Source: Nocardia sp. BSTN01 (GTDB taxonomy: Bacteria > Actinomycetota > Actinomycetes > Mycobacteriales > Mycobacteriaceae). Taken from it: DNA of 64,000 bases. The translations under genes and the position numbers were made by a program. Below the pieces are notes generated by a model. That model had not been told where the DNA came from and searched no databases. It worked only from the letters and a program-made list of their open reading frames with translations. Of the stretch, positions 20,751-29,112 are shown one piece after another. The stretch lies in contig NZ_JADKYP010000042.1 of NCBI RefSeq assembly GCF_015354405.1, positions 1 to 64,000 of the forward strand, written 5' to 3'. Each line of letters begins with the position of its first letter. The first letter of the stretch is position 1.

Positions 20751-23230
20751 CCACCACATCCGATGTCGACATGCTGTCCGAGTTGCGCGCCGCCTGCCGA
20801 GGCCCGGTCCACGTACCGGGCGTTCCAGGTTACGACAGCGCGCGCCAACGCTGGAACACGGCCGTGGACCAGCATCCCGCAGCCGTCGTCGGCTGTACCG
20901 GGGTGCCCGATATCCGGGCGGCCGTGGCGCTCGCGCACAGGCACGGCGTGGCGGTCTCGGTGCGCGGCGGCGGTCACGAAGTCGCCAACCATGCCAACGC
21001 CGACGGCTCTCTGCTGCTGGACTTGTCGGCGTTGCGCACGGTGACCGTCGACCCAGCCGCCCGCCGGGCTGTCGTCTCGGCCGGAGTGACCTGGGCGGAG
21101 TTCGACGAGGTATGTCACCGGCACGGGCTCGCGGTGACCGGGGCCGACGTATCCACCGTCGGGGTGATCGGCACCGCGGTCTGCGGCGGCACCGGCTGGC
21201 TGCAACGATCGTTCGGATTCACCTGCGACAACGTGTGTTCGGCACAGGTGGTGCTGGCTGACGGACGCCTGGTACACGCCACTACCGACCACCACGCCGA
21301 GCTGTTGTGGGCGCTGCGCGGCGGCACCGGCAACTTCGGAATCGTGGTCGCCCTCGAACTCCAGCTGCACCCGATCACCACCCTGCACGCCGGAACGTTG
21401 CTGTTCCGGCTCGACCAAGCGCGCGATGTCTTTCGGCGCTTCCGGGAACTGTGCGCGGAGGCTCCCGACGAGCTGGCGCTGCGCGCCACTTTGCTGCACT
21501 GGCCGCCCACCGCGCCCGAGGGCCCGCCCATGGCCGCGATCACCGCCGCCTACCTCGGCCCCGAACGGCAGGCACGCGACGTGCTGGGACGCCTGCGCCG
21601 GATCGGCGAGCCGGAACTGGATCTCATCCGGCCGCTAAAATATCCCGAGCTGCAACGCAATACCGAACAGGCATTCCACGACGGCCACGGCACCGCGACC
21701 GGCTCGGAGTGGCTGCGCGCCTTCGACGACACCGCCATCGACGCGCTGGTCGATCTGGCCGCACGCATGCCCACCCAGTACTCGCTGATCTCGGTACACC
21801 AACTCGGCGGCGCGATTCGGCGAATGCCCGCGCACGCCACGGCATTCGGATTCCACGACGCGTCCTACCACATGGTGCTGTTCTCCGGCGGACCGCCAGG
21901 CACCGACCTGCGCGCCTCACGGCAGTGGATCACCGAGGTCACCGCGGCCGTGCAACAGTGCTCGGCGGGCGGCCCCTACATCGGAATCCTCGACGACGCC
22001 GCCTCGCCGCAACGAGTCCGCAGCGCCTATCCGCCCGCCACCTACGAGCGGCTGCGCCGGATCAAAGCCGAATACGACCCGGACAACGCCTTCCGCTGCA
22101 ATCACAACATCCCGCCCGCCGACCCGGACAACACTGCGAGTCCGTCGACCCCGACGGGGACCGATCAGCCAGGGCGGCAGTTGCTCGCCGCACGCGACGA
22201 TCTCGATCTGTTCGGCCTGCGCGCCATGACCGCGGTATTGAGCCCGGCACTGCCGGAGGGCACGGCCCGCACGGACGAACAGATCGTGACCGCGTTGGGC
22301 GTCCACCCGCGCCACTGCTGGCTGGTGCGCCGCTGGCTGGCTGAGCTCACCGACCGCCGATGGATCCGTCACGATCCCGAGCGCGGCTACACCGCCCTGC
22401 GCGAAGCCGACACCCCCGAACGCGCAACCCTCGCTCAGGTATGCGCGGACTTCGGCTTCCCCGCGCGACTGGCACGGTTCTTCGACGAGTCGAACCAGCG
22501 GCTGCCCGAACTGCTGCAGGACCGAATCCTGGCTCAGGAATTGCTGTTCCCCGATGCCGATCTGCTCACCGCCGACGCGGCTTACCGGGACAATCCGATC
22601 AACCGCCACTTGAACAACATTGCAGCCGAGCTGATTTCGCGTGCCGTCGAACGGCTGGCGTACCACCGGCAGCCGATCCGGATCCTGGAACTCGGTGCAG
22701 GCGTGGGCGGTACGACCGCCGACCTGCTCCCGGTTCTGGACGGCCGGGGCGTCGACTACCACTTCACCGACGTCTCGTCCTTCTTTCTCACCGCGGCCCG
22801 CGATCGCTTCGGTGCCTTCCCGTGGGTGCGCTACGGCGAAGTCGACCTCAACAGCGAGCTGTCCGCCCACCCGCCGTACGACGTCATCGTCGCCGCGAAC
22901 GTCCTACACAACGCCCACGACTGCGCCCGGACGCTGCGGCAGCTGCACGACCTCCTGAACCCCGGCGGCGAGCTGGTCTTCATCGAGTCCTGTCGCGAAC
23001 ATGCCCAACTCCTGACCTCGATGCACTTCCTCATGTCCGCGCGCCCCGGCCGGACCCGCGCGGGCGAGAATGACTTCCGCGCGGGGACGAACCGGATCTT
23101 CCTCACCGAATCGGAATGGCGACAGCAGCTCGCCGCCGCGGGACTGCCGCCCCACGCGGTCTTCCCCGAGCCGAACGAGGCGCTGGCCGTACACGGCCAG
23201 CGCGTGTTCGCGGCCGGGAAACCGTCATGA
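20747..23230 (+). CDS. BBE-like FAD oxidase fused to an NRPS/PKS-type methyltransferase
   Basis: An 827-residue fusion. Residues about 1-460 are a berberine-bridge-type FAD oxidoreductase: VAVSVRGGGHEVANHANADG holds the histidine expected to link covalently to FAD, followed by TVGVIGTAVCGGTGWLQR, GFTCDNV and a C-terminal KAEYDPDNAFRCNHNI. The position of the second covalent cysteine (before TVG) is Ser, so the flavin would be singly attached. After a linker, residues about 480-827 form a methyltransferase with a winged-helix-like start and motif I ILELGAGVGGTTADLL, then FTDVSSFFL and DVIVAANVLHNAHD, as in PKS/NRPS methyltransferases. No internal stop or frameshift is seen. It may oxidise and methylate the same bound intermediate. 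Confidence 0.85.
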   Translation: MTTTSDVDMLSELRAACRGPVHVPGVPGYDSARQRWNTAVDQHPAAVVGCTGVPDIRAAVALAHRHGVAVSVRGGGHEVANHANADGSLLLDLSALRTVTVDPAARRAVVSAGVTWAEFDEVCHRHGLAVTGADVSTVGVIGTAVCGGTGWLQRSFGFTCDNVCSAQVVLADGRLVHATTDHHAELLWALRGGTGNFGIVVALELQLHPITTLHAGTLLFRLDQARDVFRRFRELCAEAPDELALRATLLHWPPTAPEGPPMAAITAAYLGPERQARDVLGRLRRIGEPELDLIRPLKYPELQRNTEQAFHDGHGTATGSEWLRAFDDTAIDALVDLAARMPTQYSLISVHQLGGAIRRMPAHATAFGFHDASYHMVLFSGGPPGTDLRASRQWITEVTAAVQQCSAGGPYIGILDDAASPQRVRSAYPPATYERLRRIKAEYDPDNAFRCNHNIPPADPDNTASPSTPTGTDQPGRQLLAARDDLDLFGLRAMTAVLSPALPEGTARTDEQIVTALGVHPRHCWLVRRWLAELTDRRWIRHDPERGYTALREADTPERATLAQVCADFGFPARLARFFDESNQRLPELLQDRILAQELLFPDADLLTADAAYRDNPINRHLNNIAAELISRAVERLAYHRQPIRILELGAGVGGTTADLLPVLDGRGVDYHFTDVSSFFLTAARDRFGAFPWVRYGEVDLNSELSAHPPYDVIVAANVLHNAHDCARTLRQLHDLLNPGGELVFIESCREHAQLLTSMHFLMSARPGRTRAGENDFRAGTNRIFLTESEWRQQLAAAGLPPHAVFPEPNEALAVHGQRVFAAGKPS

Positions 23231-24240
23231 CGCATGAGGAAACGATGCCCCCGCCCCCGATGATCGGACACAGCTTCCGCAGCCGCGATCACTATGAGGT
23301 CGGGCGCGAGAAGATCCGCGAATTCGCCCGCGCGGTACAGGATTTCCACCCGGCGCACTGGGACGATGCGACAGCGGACACGCTCGGCTATCCCGGGCTG
23401 ATCGCGCCGGTCACCTTCGCCTCCGCGACCATATCGGCAGGACAGCGGGATCTGCTGCGCACGGCATTGGGTGGCTATGATCCGGCCCGGCTCGTTCAGG
23501 TGGAGCAGGAGATCCACTGCCACCGCCCGGTCGTCGCCGGCGACCGGCTCACCCACGAGGTCACCGTGGACTCGTGGCGAACCCTCAGCGGCGGCGACAT
23601 CATCGCGCTCACCACCGTGATCGGCGCTCTCGGCGCCGGTCCGGTGCAGACCGTGCACACCACCCTTACCGGACATGGCGGAACCGAAGGACAACGAGTC
23701 AGTGATATCGCGAAAAATATTGCCTTGCAGGAGCTTCCGATACCGCAGCGGGAACCATTCCACACCTCGAGGGGCAATCGGCCCTTTCCAGCGCGCCCGG
23801 CGAGTAAATTGTCAGGCAAGACCCCTGCGGGATATCGCTTCCCGTCGCGGACCTTTCGACTGACGCGCGGCGAGCTCGTCAACTACGCGGGCGTGTGCGG
23901 CGACCTCAACCCGATCCACTGGAGCGACGACATCGCCCGCGCCACAGGCTCTCCCGGCGTCGTGACCCATGGCATGCTCACCATGGGCCTGGGCGCCGCC
24001 GCCCTGACCTCCTGGGTAGGCCACCCCGCGGCGATACTCGACTACTCCACAGTTTTCACCCACCCCGTCCACGTCGTCACCGGCCGAGCCGCAGAGATCG
24101 AATTCACCGGAACGGTCACGGCCGTCGAACTCGGCGCGTCCCGTGCGACGATCGCGCTGGCCGCGCATTGTGACGGGAGGTCGATAGTCGGCCGGGCCGC
24201 AGCCACAGTGGCCCTGGGGGATCAGCCCATTGTATTCTGA
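23227..24240 (+). CDS. Double hot-dog (MaoC/HadA-B-like) dehydratase
   Basis: A 337-residue protein with two hot-dog domains. Residues about 1-150 (DHYEVGREKIREFARAVQDF, HPAHWDD) resemble the HadA/FAS1-DH subunit. Residues about 195-337 carry the catalytic MaoC/HadB pattern YAGVCGDLNPIHWSDDIARA with Asp and His, and GVVTHGMLTMG. The family dehydrates (R)-3-hydroxyacyl thioesters. In mycolate synthesis the two subunits are usually separate; here they are fused. It is the last gene of the operon, overlapping the previous stop. Because the PKS module has no DH (or KR), it could act in trans or on a lipid starter. Confidence 0.82.
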   Translation: MTHEETMPPPPMIGHSFRSRDHYEVGREKIREFARAVQDFHPAHWDDATADTLGYPGLIAPVTFASATISAGQRDLLRTALGGYDPARLVQVEQEIHCHRPVVAGDRLTHEVTVDSWRTLSGGDIIALTTVIGALGAGPVQTVHTTLTGHGGTEGQRVSDIAKNIALQELPIPQREPFHTSRGNRPFPARPASKLSGKTPAGYRFPSRTFRLTRGELVNYAGVCGDLNPIHWSDDIARATGSPGVVTHGMLTMGLGAAALTSWVGHPAAILDYSTVFTHPVHVVTGRAAEIEFTGTVTAVELGASRATIALAAHCDGRSIVGRAAATVALGDQPIVF

Positions 24241-24297
24241 ATACGGACATTCGGAACTGTATGTCGACGTTTGCCCTCGGGGCAGCGGTGGGAGGCG

Positions 24298-24708
24298 TCA
24301 TAGCGCGCACTCGCCACGTCCGTTCGCGTATCCACATACAAACAGTCGAATGTGGCGACGCGAAAGGCAGAGTCCGAGCCAGCTACCGTCGGTGGCTCGT
24401 GCCCAGCCTCGTAGCAGGCCCGGCACGGTCGCGGTGAGATCGAGCCCACCGGCCTTCACCCCCATGGCCACCTTATTGCGCCCGAATCCGTTGGGCGCGC
24501 TGGTGGGGATAACTCGCGGAAGAGTGACGAGTATGCGCTGTGGCGGGTCGACGACACGGCGCAATGGAGGGTTGAACTGCTCCGGCCAATGATCGAACAT
24601 AAGTTCGAATGTTAGCGCGTCTAGTGCGTCGCAGGCGTCGGGCCGCGGACCGGTGTGGCTGGACGGGCGAGCTATCAAGAGGACAGTGACATAGCTGCGG
24701 CGAGCCAC
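24298..24708 (-). CDS. Hypothetical protein, possibly truncated
   Basis: A 136-residue frame with GTG start. The stretch LDALTFELMFDHWPEQF to VKAGGLDLTATVPGLLRGWARATDGSWLGL has coding-like composition. The last ~25 residues (RRHIRLFVCGYANGRGE) look unlike the rest, and a neighbouring minus frame (24222-24449) continues more naturally, so a frameshift may have cut the original end. No function is recognised. It marks the start of the island-like region after the metallophore operon. Confidence 0.4.
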   Translation of the reverse strand: MARRSYVTVLLIARPSSHTGPRPDACDALDALTFELMFDHWPEQFNPPLRRVVDPPQRILVTLPRVIPTSAPNGFGRNKVAMGVKAGGLDLTATVPGLLRGWARATDGSWLGLCLSRRHIRLFVCGYANGRGECAL

Positions 24709-24956
24709 CCGCGGAGGCAGTGTGGCGATCCAGCCGTCGTTGATGCCGCCGTCGGGCCGCAGTCACAGGCCGCGCACGTCGCAGCAGCACGCGACCGTGC
24801 GGGTCGGTCAGCACCGCGCTTGTCGTCTGGGCGGCGGGCCGGTGGTTGTGCTGGGCGGCGGTGGGGTTCTCGGCTTGGATGGGGGGAGGCGTCGGTTGCT
24901 GGTGCAGGTTGCGGCTCGTGTGGGGATTGTTCAAGGCGTGAGGACGGGAGGGCGGA

Positions 24957-26759
24957 GTGACCGATCGTGGGGACCATCGCAACTGTGTCGGAGGGTGCAT
25001 TCCTGCGTTGTCTCCGGCGGAGTTGGCGAGAAAGGGCGCGAGGTACCGCCTCGGTGCCGGCCGGCTCGAGCAGTTACTCGCCTTGTTGGAGGGGCGGTGC
25101 ATGGTGTGCCTGCGTTGCCACGCGATGGGGTTCGACTTGACCACACGGGCAGCGCGACGTAGGCCCCGCGGTCTGCTGTGCCGATTCTGTAAGCAGCGAG
25201 TGGCAGTCGCTGAGGGCTCCTACCCGTCCGGGACCGCGTTCTTCACCGCGTGCCGCTGCGGTTCCTTCCAGGATCCGGATGGCGCCGCGCGAATGAGAGC
25301 AGCGACAGCGCAGTACCTGGAGCGCACACAATCGCTGGATATCTGCACGACGAACCGAGAACGTTTCGAAACCCTGATCCGTGACATCACCACCCGGGGC
25401 CCGGACCCACACCGGGTGGGGTCCGGCGCGCCGTTGTCCGATCTTCCGCAACTGCCGCCGCGAGGTACAGCTCCCGCGCTCGATGAAGCGGTCACCGCCA
25501 GTGCGCCGCTGGCGCGGTCCCGTTGCACCGCGGAGTGCAGCGACCACGAAGAGCACGTCTACATCGCGTGTTTCGAGGAGCCGACGACACTGCGCGACGC
25601 CGACACTGTTCTCGCGGTCACGCACTACGTGGGATGGACCCGGCAGATCCCTCCGGTGCGGCGCGTCAGCCAGCACGGCGCGGCCTGCCGAAAAGCACTG
25701 ATAGCTGTCATTTCCGGGGACGCTTGGCGACGAACAGGAATTGAAGAACTCGGGAATATGTCCGAAATGCGATCGGCCCCTTCGCTAGCCCGCGAGCCGG
25801 ATGGCTTCGGCGGGTCGGCCTGCTCCTTGGTGAAGCCGTCGGGCACCTTCTCTCGATTGCCGGCGGCGGGCGCGGTGGAGTTGTTCGCGGCCGTCAGTGT
25901 CAGCGGCGGCGATGACGGTGGTGGGGGATCGGCCGGCCCAGCGGTCGATGGCAGCGGCGCGGCGATGCGGGCGATCGCCGCGGCGGCTCCAGCGACCCTT
26001 CGTGGCGTTCGACTTGCTGCATCCGGTGACCGGTCGCTGATCGAGCTGCCTTACCTGAGGAGTCGTGAACTGCTCGTACAGTTGGCCTTGCCGGAACCGC
26101 GGCGGCAGATGCCGCCTAGCTTGAGCGGCCGGGGCCCGGACCTGCCGGCGCGCTCGCAAGAGCTCGGTTTGGAGGGCTTGATCGCCAAGCGCCTGGATGG
26201 GCCGCCACCTGCCCGGCCGCCGCAGTCCATCCTGAACCAAGATCAAAAACTGCGCGTATCGGAGGTGATCGTGGTCGGGTGGCGGCCCGGGGCCGGAAGC
26301 CGCTTCGGCCGGATTGGTTCGCTACTGGTGGCCGTACCCGACCCGGAGGGGAATCTCATCTGGGCGGGCAACGTCGGAACCGGCTTCACCCGGACCGCTC
26401 TGGCTGATCTACATGCCAAACTGACTGCGCTGCAAGGTGTTACGCCACCAGTCGTCAACAGCACCGTCGCACCGGAGTCGAAGTGGGTGCACCCTCGATT
26501 GGACGGCGTAGTGGCCTTCACCGAGTGGACTCACGCGCGCATATTGCGGCATCTGTCATGGCGTGGATTACGAGACATCGATCCCGCCCAGATCGAACCC
26601 TGGGACTTGGGGGTAGGTCACCCGGCACCAGACCTGAACGGAGGCGACCGACCACGTATGCCACCGGCGGTGTCGGCGATGGCACACGGTGCCTGCGGTC
26701 GTTGGGGCGTCACCGGATCCGGAGTGGAGCCAGTGCCCAGGTGCCGAAGGCGTGGCTGA
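24957..26759 (+). CDS. Zinc-ribbon/GIY-YIG-like protein running into a ligase remnant
   Basis: A single open frame of 600 residues with two unlike halves. Residues 1-260 look like an intact actinobacterial hypothetical protein: a Cys-rich segment (CMVCLRCHAMGFD, LLCRFCKQR, ACRCGSF) resembling endonuclease-VII-type zinc sites, then a GIY-YIG-like segment (HVYIACFEE, THYVGWTRQIPPVRRVSQHG). It breaks off near residue 260, short of the usual end. The rest is the decayed ligase described separately, fused by chance reading-through. The GTG start has GGGAGGGCG upstream. The nuclease reading is tentative; catalytic residues were not confirmed. Confidence 0.5.
   Translation: MTDRGDHRNCVGGCIPALSPAELARKGARYRLGAGRLEQLLALLEGRCMVCLRCHAMGFDLTTRAARRRPRGLLCRFCKQRVAVAEGSYPSGTAFFTACRCGSFQDPDGAARMRAATAQYLERTQSLDICTTNRERFETLIRDITTRGPDPHRVGSGAPLSDLPQLPPRGTAPALDEAVTASAPLARSRCTAECSDHEEHVYIACFEEPTTLRDADTVLAVTHYVGWTRQIPPVRRVSQHGAACRKALIAVISGDAWRRTGIEELGNMSEMRSAPSLAREPDGFGGSACSLVKPSGTFSRLPAAGAVELFAAVSVSGGDDGGGGSAGPAVDGSGAAMRAIAAAAPATLRGVRLAASGDRSLIELPYLRSRELLVQLALPEPRRQMPPSLSGRGPDLPARSQELGLEGLIAKRLDGPPPARPPQSILNQDQKLRVSEVIVVGWRPGAGSRFGRIGSLLVAVPDPEGNLIWAGNVGTGFTRTALADLHAKLTALQGVTPPVVNSTVAPESKWVHPRLDGVVAFTEWTHARILRHLSWRGLRDIDPAQIEPWDLGVGHPAPDLNGGDRPRMPPAVSAMAHGACGRWGVTGSGVEPVPRCRRRG
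25760..26620 (+). pseudogene. Remnant of an ATP-dependent DNA ligase (LigD-type)
   Basis: The segment GLEGLIAKRLDGPPPARPP, VSEVIVVGWRPGAGSRFGRIGSLLVAVPD, GNVGTGFTRTALADL, FTEWTHARILRHLSWRGLR matches the C-terminal half of LigD-like ligases. Upstream it is broken: RPFVAFDLLHPVTGR is in a different frame and ends at a TGA (26038-26040), while the continuing SLIELPYLRSRELL is in the frame used downstream. The catalytic lysine motif region is degraded and the WLKVK motif is replaced by NQDQKLRV. This is a frameshifted, deleted relic, probably marking an old insertion boundary. Confidence 0.75.
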
Positions 26760-27615
26760 TGGTGAGGACGATCTGGTCGGGAGCAGCGCCGTCTTCGAGG
26801 TAACTTCGCAGGTTGATCAGGTTGTCGGCGGAGTGGACGTGCGCGAAGTCGGCGACGTTATCGCAATAGCATAGGTTGTGGTCGAGGCCTGCCGACAGGG
26901 TCATGAACCGCAGTGCTTCGGTGTTGATGTTGTTGGTGATGACCTGCCGGATCTGCGCGCGGTCGACACTCGCGCGCGATAACACGTCGTCGACGAGGTC
27001 GATGAGGGTGTGGCGGGTGAGTGCGGCGATGGTGTCGGGGTTGGTGGCGGCGCGGATGAGCTGGTTGGTGGCGGTGGCGGTGGTGAGGATTTCGATGCGG
27101 GCTGGTTCGGTGGTGATGAGGCAGGATGCGGCGCCGTCGCTGACGACGGAGTTGACTTGACGGAGTAGGCGTTGCTCGGGCGCGGTGCACGCGTCGGTGG
27201 TGACCAGCAGGACGGTGTCGGCTTCTCCCGTGGTGATCAGTGTGCGGGCGAGGTGCAGGGCGGTGCCGAAGTTGGCGCATTCGGCGGCCGTGACCCCGAT
27301 CGGTGTGGCGTGGGTGAGGCCGAAACGCTCACTCAGCTGCAGGAGTTCGGTGTTTTCGATCTGTCCGAACCCGATGGTGGAGGAGGCGAGCATGAGGATG
27401 TCGATCCCAGACGCTGGGACCCGCGAGTGGTCAAGCGTTTCCGCGATGCAGGTTGCTGCCATGTCGATGGGCGAGTCGCGGGTGTGCCGGTAGGTGGCGA
27501 GTCCGACCTCGTGTAGGGCATCGACCAGTCCTGGCTCGGCGGAAATGGGTCCTATATCTGTGATGGGCCGCGGGTCGCCGGTGGTGTGAGCTATTCCGGT
27601 CATGAAAACGCGCAT
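26710..27615 (-). CDS. KAS III-like (FabH-fold) enzyme with altered active site
   Basis: A 301-residue thiolase-fold protein. Cys113 in TAAECANFGTAL falls at the FabH nucleophile position (Cys112 in E. coli), and DGAASCLIT is the usual glycine-rich segment. Where FabH has PHQAN, this protein reads TNNIN, so the catalytic His is Asn228. Where FabH has the GNTS asparagine, it reads HVHSAD, with a His at 261. The C terminus (SHAFGTWALAPL) replaces GGGLSWG. The start MRVFMTG has AAGGCAG upstream. It is probably co-transcribed behind the MmyB-type regulator (36-base gap). It may make or transfer an acyl group rather than prime fatty acid synthesis; the substrate is unknown. Confidence 0.75.
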   Translation of the reverse strand: MRVFMTGIAHTTGDPRPITDIGPISAEPGLVDALHEVGLATYRHTRDSPIDMAATCIAETLDHSRVPASGIDILMLASSTIGFGQIENTELLQLSERFGLTHATPIGVTAAECANFGTALHLARTLITTGEADTVLLVTTDACTAPEQRLLRQVNSVVSDGAASCLITTEPARIEILTTATATNQLIRAATNPDTIAALTRHTLIDLVDDVLSRASVDRAQIRQVITNNINTEALRFMTLSAGLDHNLCYCDNVADFAHVHSADNLINLRSYLEDGAAPDQIVLTISHAFGTWALAPLRIR

Positions 27616-27651
27616 GGTGTTCTGCCTTGGGAAGGGTTGTGACACTGATGG

Positions 27652-28554
27652 TTATCGCCATTCCGCGCCGGCGTTGCTGATGGCGTAGGCGACGAGGATG
27701 GCGTGCGGGCTGTGGAATTCGCTGATCTGCAATGAGATAGCGGCCGGGCCGGGAGAACCGCTGTGCTGCAACAGGACCGGTTTGCCGGGCGGGCGGCCAT
27801 AGCTGACTGTGGTGGGGTGTGTCGTCCAGAGTTCGGCGAAGCGCGCGTTGGCGGCCAGGGTGTGCAGCAGGGCGCGAGCATGGTGGCTGCGGCGGTAGGG
27901 GCCGATGGCTGCGCGAAGCGCGGCGACGACGTGAGGTGCTTCGTCATCCCAGTCGACGACCAGCTCACGCGCGGCCGGCTGGAAGAACCACAGGGCGATG
28001 TTGTTGCCGGCCTGACGAAGTCCGGGAATCGCGTCATATAGCCGGTCGCTGGCGGTGAGCACGGTCGACAGGGGAGTGGTGTAGGCGCAGATGATGCGCG
28101 CGGCATCCAGATATGCGAGGTGGGCGTTGACTTCGGGTGTCGCGATCTCGTGCCGGAGGTCGTCGTCGGCCGGAAGCCGCTGGGGCGGGTTCCACAAGTC
28201 GTAGGTGTGGCGACGCTGGGCGGGATCGAGGTCGTAGCCGCGCACGATCCTGGCCAGGGTGTCGATGGTGGGAACGGACCGGCCGTGCTCGATCTTGAAC
28301 AGATAGGCCGTGCTGATCCGGGCACGAGCGGCGGCGATCTCGCGTGACCAGCCCCGCTCCTGGCGTAACTGATCCAACCACAGGCGCAGGTCCGGCATCT
28401 GCACCCGCGCAGCGATGCGGGCGCGTCGGGTACGTCTGGGTGGGTGCCTACCGTCTGTGTGGCCGCGTACTCGGTTCACCCGCCTGTCTCCGTCTCTCCC
28501 CGACGCCGTCTCGACCGGATCTGAAATATGAATAGTCATAGAGTTCGCGCGCAT
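27652..28554 (-). CDS. MmyB-type XRE transcription regulator
   Basis: An XRE helix-turn-helix (LRLWLDQLRQERGWSREIAA, ISTAYLFKIEHGRSVPTIDTLARIV) is followed by an MmyB-like ligand-binding domain (PF17765 pattern) with DAARIICAYTTPLSTVLTASDRL and NNIALWFF. Members of this family have been crystallised with fatty acid bound. The downstream gene encodes a KAS III-like enzyme, which makes an acyl ligand attractive. The start is uncertain: 28554 gives a 52-residue Arg-rich leader with no clear ribosome site; ATG 28398 (MPDLRLW) begins right at the helix-turn-helix. Confidence 0.8.
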   Translation of the reverse strand: MRANSMTIHISDPVETASGRDGDRRVNRVRGHTDGRHPPRRTRRARIAARVQMPDLRLWLDQLRQERGWSREIAAARARISTAYLFKIEHGRSVPTIDTLARIVRGYDLDPAQRRHTYDLWNPPQRLPADDDLRHEIATPEVNAHLAYLDAARIICAYTTPLSTVLTASDRLYDAIPGLRQAGNNIALWFFQPAARELVVDWDDEAPHVVAALRAAIGPYRRSHHARALLHTLAANARFAELWTTHPTTVSYGRPPGKPVLLQHSGSPGPAAISLQISEFHSPHAILVAYAISNAGAEWR

Positions 28555-28579
28555 TCGACAGTGACCGATCGCTGGTGTT

Positions 28580-28855
28580 TCAACGCCGCTCGTTGGTGTC
28601 GGTGCGGTGGCGAGCGCTGAATTCTGCCCATGACATGGGCGGTTTCTTGGCGGCGAGTAATTCGGCGCGGTCGCGGAGCATGCATTCGGTGCGCAGCTGC
28701 ACGGCGAATTGCCGAACGAATGCCGCCAATTCGAGGTCGTCGGCGGTGTCGGCGTAGGTTTGGATGAGGTTCGCGGCGTCGCTGACCTGTGACGCGACCC
28801 GGTAGCCGCGGTCGAGGTGGGATGACAACAACTCCCGGCGCTCTGGACCCATCAT
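28580..28855 (-). CDS. Small conserved-looking hypothetical protein
   Basis: A 91-residue, charged, helical protein (LLSSHLDRGYRVASQVSDAANLIQTY, FVRQFAVQLRTECMLRDRAEL) with no membrane segment. The start ATG-ATG pair has a strong GGGAGGGAA site nearby, which supports it as a gene. It is the first gene of a leftward set with the MmyB-type regulator (25-base gap) and the KAS III-like enzyme. No function is recognised. Confidence 0.65.
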   Translation of the reverse strand: MMGPERRELLSSHLDRGYRVASQVSDAANLIQTYADTADDLELAAFVRQFAVQLRTECMLRDRAELLAAKKPPMSWAEFSARHRTDTNERR

Positions 28856-29060
28856 TCAATTCCCTCCCGCATTGCGCCGTGGGCGCGTTCGAACCAAATG
28901 TGTTGCACGCCGGCAATGCCTCGACGATGCGGCAGCCGAAACGCATATAGCCCTGTGTATTCATGACCGGAGTCACACCGGATTGTGTGGTTGCGGCCTT
29001 TATGCGCTTGCGTTCTAGCTCTAGCATTGTGTGCACAGTGCAGGGGGTCAACGGTTGCAG

Positions 29061-29079
29061 CGGCCACAACTTGTGGCCG
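29061..29079. promoter_or_regulatory. Perfect 9-bp palindrome before the XRE gene
   Basis: CGGCCACAA-C-TTGTGGCCG is a perfect 9-bp inverted repeat with a one-base centre, ending 33 bases before the GTG of the rightward regulator. CGGTTGC occurs on both sides as a direct repeat. It lies in the 257-base divergent gap between 28855 and 29113. It is most simply an operator, perhaps for the adjacent XRE protein. A hairpin role is possible, but no T-run follows. Confidence 0.6.
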
Positions 29080-29112
29080 GTTGCTCCATACGATCGACGG
29101 GGAGGTTAGGCC

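Noticed and set aside
1-24240. Iron (IdeR/DtxR) boxes for the metallophore genes.
   Set aside because: No TTAGGTTAGGCTAACCTAA-like repeat was seen in the promoter gaps; only the Zur-box-like sites.
24232-24244. Palindrome GTATTC-T-GAATAC over the dehydratase stop codon.
   Set aside because: Only six base pairs, no T-run, isolated; too weak to call a terminator or operator.
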